Shown here piece by piece: positions 55,735-64,000 of a stretch of DNA of 64,000 nucleotides. The translations under genes were made by a program, and so were the position numbers. Under the pieces are notes generated by a model. That model saw only the letters and a list, made by a program, of their open reading frames with translations, was not told the DNA's origin and ran no database searches. Position 1 is the stretch's first letter. Each line of letters starts with the position of its first letter. The stretch is taken from the NCBI RefSeq assembly GCF_003265705.1, contig NW_020312849.1:964824-1028823 (forward strand), written 5' to 3'. Source of the DNA: Callorhinus ursinus (lineage: Eukaryota; Chordata; Mammalia; Carnivora; Otariidae).

Positions 55735-56604
55735 CAAGAGATAAAGGTCATCATATAATAATTCATCAAGAGGATGCATCTAACATTGGAGCAACAATAT
55801 ATACAAAGCAAATATTAACAGAATTGAAGGAAGAAATAGTAATAGTAGGGGACTTCAATATCCCATTTTCATCAGCGGATAGATCATCAAGACAGATGAT
55901 TAATAAGGAAACAGCAAACTTGAACAACACTATAGAACAAAAGGACCTAACAGCCATATGCGGAATATTCCATCCAACAGTAGCAGAATGCACATTCTTT
56001 TCAAACATTCATAGATCAGGGCACCTGGGTGGCTCAGTCATTAAGCGTCTGCCTTCGACTCGGGTCATGATCCCAGGGTCCTGGGATCGAGCCCCACATC
56101 GGGATCCCTGTTCCGCGGGAAGCCTGCTTCTCCCTCTCCCACTCCCCCTGCTTGTGTTCCCTCTCTCGCCATGTCTCTCTCTGTCAAATAAATAAATAAA
56201 TAAAATCTTTAAAAATAATAATAATAAAATAAAAATGGGATTCCCTATTAAAAAAAAAAAACCACTCATAGATCATTCTCCAAAACAGACCAAATATTAG
56301 GCTATAATACAAGTCTTAACAAATTTAAGTATCAAAAGATACCATATGCGGTATCTTTTCTGAACACAATGGTAGGAAACTAGAAGTCTGTAACAGAAGG
56401 AAAATTAGAAATTCACGAATATGTAGAAATTAAACAACACACTCTTGAATAGCCAATGGGTCAAAGAAGAAATTAAAAGAGTAATTAAAAGTATCTTGAG
56501 ACAAACAAAAACAAGCACAAAACATACCAAAACTTACAGTATGCAGCAAAAGCAAGTCTAAAGGGGCCATTTGTACTGCTAAATGCCTACATCTAAAAAA
56601 AAGA
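55735..56604 (+). repeat. L1 ORF2 endonuclease region, sense, split by a SINE
   Basis: The + strand frame reads IVIVGDFNIPFSSADRSS, NKETANLNNTIEQKDLT and FHPTVAECTFFS, the endonuclease part of L1 ORF2. It is shifted and stopped later and has no functional start. Confidence 0.88.
56019..56262 (+). repeat. Can-SINE in L1, with extended tail
   Basis: Target-site duplications ca(t/c)tcatagatc. The tail holds an ATA-type repeat and a unique insert atgggattccctatt before the last A-run. Confidence 0.93.
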
Positions 56605-56720
56605 GGGGCTTCTGGGTGGCTCGGTCAGTTAAGTGTATGACTTGATCTCAGCTCAGGGCTCAAATCTCAGGGTCTTGAGTTCAAGCCCCGTGATGGGCTA
56701 AAATAAAAAAAATAAAAATC
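56605..56720 (+). repeat. Older tRNA-derived SINE (short type)
   Basis: Head ggcttctgggtggctcggtc. Ends aaataaaaatc. Confidence 0.85.
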
Positions 56721-56722
56721 TT

Positions 56723-56810
56723 GGGGCGGGTGGCTCAGTCATCAGACGTCTGCCTTCGGCTCAGGTCATGATCCCAGGTCCTGGGATCGAGCTCTGCATC
56801 AGGCTCCCAT
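56723..56810 (+). repeat. Can-SINE, cut by the duplication breakpoint
   Basis: Normal up to gcatcaggctccc and then changes abruptly into copy 2 of the local duplication. Confidence 0.92.
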
Positions 56811-57137
56811 TACACAAAATTGCAGTATCCCTAGTTCGAAAGTGATTAAAATACTGCTGCTCTCGTGTGATTTAACCTAACAGAATGAACACAAAATAAA
56901 CTCATTATTTCAAGCCACTGATATTTGAGAGTTGTTTTGACTTTACTATAATTAAGCATATCTTAACTGATTGTTTCCCAAAGGGCAAGGAAGTCCCTGC
57001 TAAAATATTTGGTTATTATTCACATTTATACCACTATTAAGGAGAAATGAAATATGGAAATATTTGAATTATTATCTTTACATGAAGAGAACTCTACATT
57101 AGGCTTTAGTTTAGAATTTTTCCTGAAAAACAATTTT
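56811..57137. repeat. Local duplication, copy 2
   Basis: 327 bp equal to 54650-54979 apart from about six substitutions and two small deletions. It lies between a cut SINE and a cut L1. Confidence 0.93.
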
Positions 57138-57149
57138 TTGTTTTTGAAG

Positions 57150-57293
57150 CTCTGCATCAGTACTGTTCTCCAGAGTGGTTGCACCAATTTGCATTCCCAC
57201 CAACTGTGCAAGAGGATTCCCCTTTCTCCACATCCTTGCCAACACTTGTTGTTTCTTGTGTGGTTAATTTTAGCCATTCTGACAGGTGTGAGA
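57150..57293 (-). repeat. L1 ORF2 end fragment, antisense
   Basis: The minus strand reads [11 protein letters not shown] and [11 protein letters not shown], the conserved end of L1 ORF2. Confidence 0.88.
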
Positions 57294-57924
57294 GTAACAG
57301 CTTTATTGAGATAAATTCATGTATACACAATTTACACATTTAAAGTGTACAATTCAGTGGTTTTTAGTATATTCACAGAGTTGCACAGTCATCACCAGGA
57401 TCAGTTTTGGAACATTTTCATCATTCTGAGAAGAAACCCTGTACCTATAAGCAGTGACTCTCCATTTCCCCAATCCCATCCCACCCCTGGCCCTAGGCAA
57501 CCACTAATATAATTTCTGTCTCTACAGATTTGCCTGTTCTGGATATTTCCTATAAATGGAATCATACAATAGATAGTTTTTGTGACCGGTTTCTTAGATT
57601 TAGCATGTTTTCTAGGTCCATCCATGTTGTAGCATGTATGAGTACTTCATTCCTTTTTATTGCCAAGTAATATTCAATTGTATGGATATACCACATTTAT
57701 TTATCCATTCATTGGTTGATAGACATTTGGGTTGTTTGCAAGTTTTGTCTATGAATAATGCTATTATGAACATTTGTGTTAAAATTTTGTATACCTGTAC
57801 ATATGTTCTTATTTTTCTTGTGTATGTACCTAGGAGTAGGATTATTAGGTCATATGATGACTCTGTGTTTGACTTTTAGAGGAACTTTCAGATTGTTTCA
57901 AAACAGTGGTACCATTTTACATTC

Positions 57925-58033
57925 CTTTTTTTAAAAAATTTTTACATAATGTCTCTACACAACATGGGGCTTGAACTCACAATCTAGAGATTAAGAGTTG
58001 CACACTCTACAGACTGAGCCATCTAGGTGCCCC
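57925..58033 (-). repeat. Older tRNA-derived SINE (short type)
   Basis: Contains caacatggggcttgaactca and ends atctaggtgcccc. Confidence 0.87.
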
Positions 58034-58218
58034 GCCTCCCTTTTAGATTCCTACCAGCAATGTTTGAGAGTTTCAAGTTTCCACATCCTTGCTAGGACTT
58101 GTTATCTTATGTCTTTCTGATAATAGTCATTTTAGTGGGTGTGGTGTAGTATGTCCATGTGGTTTTGATTTGCATTTCCCTAATAGCTAATGATATTGAG
58201 CATCTTTTTTTATGACCT

Positions 58219-58418
58219 TTTTTTTTTAAAGATTTTATTTATTTATTTATTTGACAGAGAGAGACACAGCAAGAGAAGTAACATAAGCAGAGGGAGTGGG
58301 AGAGGGAGTAGCAGGCTTCCTGCAGAGCAGGAGTCCGTTGCGGGGCTTGATCCTAGGACCCTGGGATCATGACTTGAGCCGAAGGTAGATGCTTAACAAC
58401 TGAGCAACCCAGGTGCCC
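58219..58418 (-). repeat. Can-SINE
   Basis: Full antisense copy in L1 with similar tttatg(a/g)cc edges. Confidence 0.94.
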
Positions 58419-59434
58419 CTGTTTATGGCCATTTATGTGTATGTTTATTGGCTATTTATGTATCTTCTTTGGAGAAATGTCTGTTCAGATCCTTTAGACA
58501 TTTTTCAACTGTGTTCTTTGTCTTTTTATTGTAGAGTTGTAAGAGTTATGTAATCTGGATACAAGTCCTCTGTGAGATATGATTTGCAAATATTTTCTCT
58601 CAATCTTTTGTTTGTCTTTTCACTTTTTGGTGGTGTCCTTTGAAGCACAAATTTTTTTCTGTTTTTCTTTGTTTGCTTGTGCTTTTCTGTTTTGCTCTAA
58701 GAAACTATTGCCTAATCCAAATTCACAGAGATTTATACCTGTGTTTTCTTCTATGACTTTCATAGTTTTAGGTCTTACCTTTAGGTCTTAGAACAATTGT
58801 GTTAAATTTTTCATATGGTGTGAGGTAGAATCTACTTTTATTCTCTTGGAAGCAAATATATAGTTATCCTGGCACCATTTGTTGAAAAGACTATCCTTTA
58901 CCTTATTGAATTGTCTTTAGACCCTGGTTGAAAATCAACTGACTGTAAATATGAGGGTTTATTTCTGGACTCTCAATTCTATTGTATATACATATGCCAG
59001 TACCACACTGTCTTGACTACTGTAGCTTTGTAGTAAGTTTTAAAATTGGGGAATCTGAGTCCTCCAATTGTGTTCTTCATTTTTAAGACATTATTTTGGC
59101 TACTCTGGATCCCTTGAAATTCCATATGAATTTTAGGGTTAACTTGTCAATTTCTGCAAAGAAGCCGGTTGGATTTTTGCTAAGGAGTATTGCTATCTTT
59201 ATAACAAAAAATCTTCTGATCCATGAACATGGGATGTCATTCCATTTATTTAGGTCTTTTAAAAAATTTTTAAATGACGTGTGGCTCTCAGAGTATGAGT
59301 TTCACACTTTTTGTTAAATTTATTCCTAAGTATTTTATTTATTTTGATGTTATTACAAATGAAATTTTCCCTTCATTTTCAGTTTGTTATGGAACCATAA
59401 AGCTACTATATAGAAATATAATTGATTTTTATTT

Positions 59435-59637
59435 ATTTTCTTTTATTTTTTAAAGATTTTATTTATTCATTTGACAGACAGAGAGAGCACAAGCAGGGGG
59501 AGCAGCAGGCAGAGGGAGAGGGAGAAGCAGGCTCCCCGCGGAGCAGAGAGCCTGATGTGGGGCTGGATGCCAAGATCCTGAGATCATGAACCAAGCCGAA
59601 GGCAGATGCTTAACTGACTGAGCCACCCAGGTACCCC
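59435..59637 (-). repeat. Can-SINE
   Basis: Target-site duplications ata(a/g)ttgatttttat flank it. Confidence 0.95.
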
Positions 59638-59961
59638 ATAGTTGATTTTTATATGTCTCTTGTATCCTGCAACCTTGCAGAACTTATTTATAATTTTGGT
59701 AGTTTGTTTTTCACTAGATTCCTTAGGATTTTCTATATACAAGATTATAACATCTGCAAATAGAGATACTTTTACTACTTCATTTCTAATCTGGTTGCCT
59801 TTTACTTTATTTTATTGCCTAATTGCCCTTTCCAGAACCTCTAGCACAATGTTGAATAGAAGTGGCAGGAGCCACTTGTTCCTGATCTTAGGAGGGAAAA
59901 TTCAGTCTTTCACCATTAAGTATTATGTTTGCTATGGGTTTTTTGTAGGTGCTGAAACAAT

Positions 59962-60155
59962 CTTTTTTTTTTTTAAAGATTTTATTTATTTATTTATTTG
60001 AGAGAGAGATAGTGAGAGAGAGCACAAGCAGGGAAGAGAGGGAGAAGCAGGTTCCCTGCGAGCAGGGAGCCCAATGTGGGGCTCAATCCCAAGACCCTGA
60101 GATCATGACCTGAGCTGAAGGCAGATTCTTAATGGACTGAGCCACCCAGGCACCC
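59962..60155 (-). repeat. Can-SINE
   Basis: Target-site duplications aaacaatctttt flank it. Confidence 0.95.
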
Positions 60156-60751
60156 TGTAAACAATCTTTTAAAGAATTTATAATTGTTACATTCTTCTCT
60201 TACACAGTTGCATTACCTAAATACAATAGTAGAATAGAACTTGGTAAAGCTGAGAGAAATATTAAGCAAAGAATAGGGTTACTTCTTGTTGTCTACTATG
60301 TAACTATTGAGCATCTTCATCTTTGTTCTTGCCCTGTCTATAATCTCCACCAAGGAAAGTGACCCACCATTGGACCTTACTGTCTCAGCAGCCATATTTG
60401 ATATTGTGCTATCTTCCTTCTTTCCCCACCTTCCAATCCCCTTTATTGGACAGGAATAACCATCTAACCTAAGAACAACTAATCCTTAGGTGAGATCATT
60501 ATCTTCACCCTCTGAGGCCAGATTCAAAACATTATTTTCATCAAGTGAATACTCTTTCTCATGACTGGACTTAAGGAACAAAGGAAAGAATTTGTCAGTT
60601 ACTGGTGCAAGTTCTAGCTGAAAATTTATGTGAGAGCAGAATCAGATTGGCAGGCCATAATGGATAGTATATAAGCTAAAGTTATTTTTAAAAAAGTAGA
60701 AATTATAAATAAGAAATAGTTATTAAAGCAGGATAGAAAGAAGTAGATACA

Positions 60752-60950
60752 GGGCGCCTGGGTGGCTCAGTTGGTTAAGCGACTGCCTTCGGCTCAGGTC
60801 ATGATCCTGGAGTCCAGGGATCGAGTCCCGCATCGGGCTCCCTGCTCGGCAGGGAGTCTGCTTCTCCCTCTGACCCTCTTCCCTCTCATGTGCTCTCTCT
60901 CTCTCTCATTCTTGCTCTCTCAAATAAATAAATAAAATCTTTAAAAAAAA
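60752..60950 (+). repeat. Can-SINE
   Basis: Long perfect duplications agaaagaagtagatac at 60735 and 60951 and a near-intact sequence suggest a young insertion. Confidence 0.97.
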
Positions 60951-62369
60951 AGAAAGAAGTAGATACATAGACTAGAACTAAGTAACACAAATAGCTGAAT
61001 AGTAGAGGAAAAATTCTTGAACTCTCCCATCTCAGGTTTCAAGAACGAGCTTAAATTCAAAACCAGTCTTCTCTGGCCCTAGTTCTTGGAATTCCATGAA
61101 ATCCTAGTATTCTTATTCCTCCACATGAGCTAAGTTGAAAGAGTCCTTATTGCTAGTAAATTAATGAAATAACTAAAAGGGTAAACTCATTACATTTGAG
61201 AATTTTTTTTCTCAAGTGAACTGAACTCTAAAGAGAAAGACATGGGAAGAGAGAATGGAAATTATTTTGGGGTTAGTAAAGTATAAAATGCATGAAAATA
61301 ATGAAGAAGGAAATAGAAGAACCTTAGGGTCCTTGCGCATAAGCAACCCATGTGGCCTAATGCTGTTACTGTTAGTTGTTAGAAATGTGATTAGTATTGA
61401 CTAAATAATTCCTATTTAGGAGAAATATTTGGTAAGGTGGTAATGATGAGATTGTTAAAATGACAATATTGTGCTTGATAAATTCTCCAAGGATGAGGCA
61501 TTTGGGAAGAAACCTTGTTAATGGCAAACGTCCCGTAAGGGTTTAAAATGCTATGGAGGCAATATGAATTATAGATGATATAAATGGCAAGAGGCTGTGT
61601 CTTGGCAGCTAGCACATGGTTTTAGATGAAGAATAAAGTAATTGTGAAGATGAGGTAAATAAAATGATTGAGATTAATTACAGTTGGGCTTTAAACAATA
61701 ATGACTGCTATTTAGTCTCTGTGAACAATTGAGGTGTAGGCTATAATTTTTCCCAGCTGAATTTGATTAATCCTTCTCAGCTGCCAAATAAAGTTAAAGG
61801 ACTTTGCTAATTAAAGATAGGAAGAGTTAATGATGGGAAGAATTTGTATGTAATTGAGATTGGGGCGACTTTTGACATGTTAGAAGAGTGTATGAGAAGT
61901 TAATGAGATACCTTGGCATACAGTTGGGAAAAAGATAAGGCTTACCTTCAAGGGTAGCATCAGAAATTATGGTGATTGAGGTATGGGGCTTACATTCCAT
62001 TTATTGGCCCAGTAATCATGCCTTGTTAATTATAGCAAATATACTAACATGTACTGCTTTTGGATGGTGATTTTTGGCTAGGGTTAGTTTCCAAGCTTCT
62101 TCAAGCTAATATTCATGGAAAGTCAAATATAGGATCTAGAATTGATCTAAATAAAACAGTTACCACAGAGGTGACCTTTAGTACTGAAATAATAGGCTAT
62201 AAATCAACATTTTCAGAGTATGGATTCAACAGTTTAATTAATTGACTTCACTGAATTGTTTTGGAGTATGAGAGCATGGAAGTTTTGCATTTTCCTGCAT
62301 GTGTGAGTCCTAAAATTTCTTTCTTCAAAGTAACTCTTGTCATTCATATTTATGATTGCATATTATATT

Positions 62370-62825
62370 AATGAGTGTTCTCCAGAGAAACAGAGCCAAT
62401 AAGATATAGATATATAAGAGATTTATTATATGAATTGGTTCATGCAAATATGGAGGCAAGAAGTCCCACAGTCTGCCATCTGCAAGCTGGAGAACAGGAA
62501 AGCTGGTGGAATAATTCAGTCCGAGTCCAAAGGCTGAGAACCAGGAGCATTGATGTCCTAGTTCAAGCTAAGAGAACATATTCTCCCTTCCTCTGCCTTC
62601 GTGTTCTATTCAAGTCCTCAAAAGGAATGGGGTGATTTTTACCCATGTTGGTGATGGGTAAAAACCAAGATGGTGACTCTTTACTCAGTCTACCAATTCA
62701 AATGCAAGTATCTTCCAGAAACATCCTTACAGGCACACCAGAAATAATGTTTACCAGCCATCTGGGCATCTGTTAGCCCAATCAAGTTCACATGTAAAAT
62801 TGACCACACATATGCAAGTTATTAT
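62370..62825 (+). repeat. Ancient interspersed repeat, same family as 410-955
   Basis: Nearly complete: gttctccagagaaacagagc, ggaggcaagaagtcccacag, ctcagtctaccaattcaaat and gcccaatcaagttcacatgt in order. Confidence 0.7.
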
Positions 62826-63582
62826 GAGGCAGTTTGAGACATGTTAAGGCACATGATTTTTTTAAGATGGAGGGTTTGTTTTCAAGGGGCCATTGAGTGT
62901 GTCACAAGTAGGGATTTGATTAAACTCATGGAATTATGGTGTTATGTTTTTGTATGCTAATTATTGATAATTGTAATAGTTTGACATAAAATGCTCTTGA
63001 AAAAGAGAGTGATATTTAGTATATTTATTGAGAATAATATTGTCAATTCTACTAGCAAAACATTTCAAGTGGACAGGAAGAATTTTTCATATAGTCCAAA
63101 ATAAATTTAAATTTACTTATAGTTCTTGTATTATTGTGGTTGCTTAAGTAAGGATGCAGATAAATCTTATCATCATCAGAGATCGAAGAGGAATAATATA
63201 TTCTTTAGTTAAGTTTGATATGATGAGAAAAAGAAGAGAGAAATAGTATAGTAAATGTTACTCTACAGGAAATTAGTGGTTTGTTAAGGTCCAGTGAGAA
63301 GCTTCTTAGTTTGGTAAGCTTAATCTAGGTGGAAGAATAGAGTAGCCTGACAAATTAGATGTAGTGCATATGAATAGAAGCTTTCAATTTATATTTACAA
63401 TTGGATCAAATTTGGGGAGACGGGTCAGAACAAGAGTTCAGAGTCAGACTCAAGTAGGGCTTAGGAGCTTTGAAACTGATGCTATTGGAAGCTGTAAAAG
63501 TATGGAAAAGAGTCATGGTTATTCTTCCTTTGTTGATGCTAGCTGTCCACACAACTCCTTGGCATGATGCATAATATCTTTC

Positions 63583-63784
63583 TTTTTTGAGAAAAGATTT
63601 TATTTATTTATTTATTTATTTATTTATTTGGGCGGGGAAGAAGAAGGAGAGGGACAAGCAGACTCTGCACTGAGCCCAGAGCCCGGCCTAGAGCTCCATG
63701 TGGAGCTCTATCTCACGACCCCGAGATCATAGCCAAGCTGAAATCAAGTCAGATGCTCAGCTGACTGAGCCACCCAGGCGCCCC
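63583..63784 (-). repeat. Can-SINE with long TTTA repeat
   Basis: Target-site duplications gat(g/a)cataatatctttct flank it. Seven TTTA units lie at its tail. Confidence 0.95.
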
Positions 63785-63837
63785 GATACATAATATCTTT
63801 CTAGCTTTATCAAACATCTTGCCATTCTCCAATATTC

Positions 63838-64000
63838 TTTTTTTTTTTTTAAGATTTTATTTATTTGAGAGAGAGAGCTCGAGCAGGGGAAGGGGCAGAA
63901 GGAGAAACAGACTCCCCGATGGGTGCCGAGTTCCAAGCGGGGGCTTGATCCCAGGACCCTGAGATCATGACCTGAGCCGAAATCAAGAGTTGGATGCTTA
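63838..64000 (-). repeat. Can-SINE, runs off the window
   Basis: Antisense copy whose head lies beyond the right edge. Confidence 0.93.

Larger units (their letters stand above)
57294..59960 (-). repeat. Second, older L1, antisense, about 2.7 kb
   Basis: 3' UTR-like text (acagctttattgagataaat, gtgtacaattcagtggtttt) at the left, followed by antisense ORF2 (gttgaaaagactatccttta, actgtagctttgtagtaagt, aatgttgaatagaagtggca). SINEs at 57925, 58219 and 59435 interrupt it. Confidence 0.85.
60156..63582. other. Intergenic, mostly unrecognised AT-rich sequence
   Basis: Only the young SINE at 60752 and the old repeat at 62370 are recognised. The ORFs show no protein-like features. Confidence 0.5.

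Noticed and set aside
55692..56195. 167-codon ORF as a host gene
   Set aside because: The middle is L1 ORF2 endonuclease sequence, the start is in an MLT1-like LTR and the end is a SINE.
1..64000. tRNA genes
   Set aside because: The many tRNA-like sequences are SINE heads with CT tracts and A-tails. None has an intact isolated tRNA structure that I could support.
41000..64000. HERC3 coding exons
   Set aside because: HERC3 is expected to the right by synteny, but no RCC1-like exon with proper splice sites was recognised in this part.

Overview
This is a window of mammalian nuclear DNA, almost certainly from a caniform (arctoid) carnivore, with a pinniped or bear the best guess. The evidence is more than 50 tRNA-derived Can-SINEs of the type that begins with a GGGCGCCTGGGTGGCTCAGT head and ends in a CT-rich tract, AAATAAA repeats and an A-tail. 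The dog-type head (GGGATCCCTGGGTGGCGCAG) and the cat-type internal GACAGCTCAGAGCC block were not seen. There are no operons, CRISPR arrays or phage genes. Most ORFs longer than 60 codons are chance or repeat-derived.

Positions 1-30,550 (+ strand) hold the 3' half of HERC5, the interferon-induced HECT ligase for ISG15. I could join 14 coding exons with matching phases and near-canonical splice sites (positions 179-30,477). They give an open reading frame of 626 codons that covers the end of the RCC1-like part, the spacer and the whole HECT domain, with the catalytic cysteine codon at 30,382-30,384. The protein ends exactly 30 residues after that cysteine. This matches HERC5 (1024 aa, Cys994) and not its paralogue HERC6 (1022 aa, Cys985). 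The 5' part of the gene lies to the left of the window. A polyadenylation signal follows the stop at 30,521.

Positions 30,550-37,970 are intergenic and repeat-rich: SINEs, an antisense L1 carrying a solo ERV LTR, and L2/MIR remnants. Positions 37,976-40,970 (- strand) hold the bicistronic PYURF/PIGY gene. PYURF (mitochondrial methyltransferase chaperone, 114 aa) is encoded by two exons. PIGY (71-aa subunit of the GPI-GlcNAc transferase) lies downstream in the second exon. The promoter is a CpG island at about 40,140-40,970 with a CTCF-like motif. The order HERC5(+) then PIGY(-) is the known mammalian order on human 4q22, where HERC3 follows.

Positions 41,000-64,000 contain no coding exon that I can recognise. 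The stretch is built from L1 fragments in both orientations (48,455-52,353 antisense, 52,446-53,690 sense, 55,735-56,604 sense, 57,150-59,960 antisense), many SINEs, MIR/L2 remnants, an MLT1-like LTR piece and a 330-bp local duplication (54,650 and 56,811).

I did not find an undescribed biological system. The observations most worth checking are a SINE inserted just upstream of a HERC5 splice acceptor, several cases of repeated insertion at the same target site, the antisense bias of SINEs in HERC5 introns, the possible N-terminal extension of PIG-Y, the CTCF-like site and the recent local duplication.
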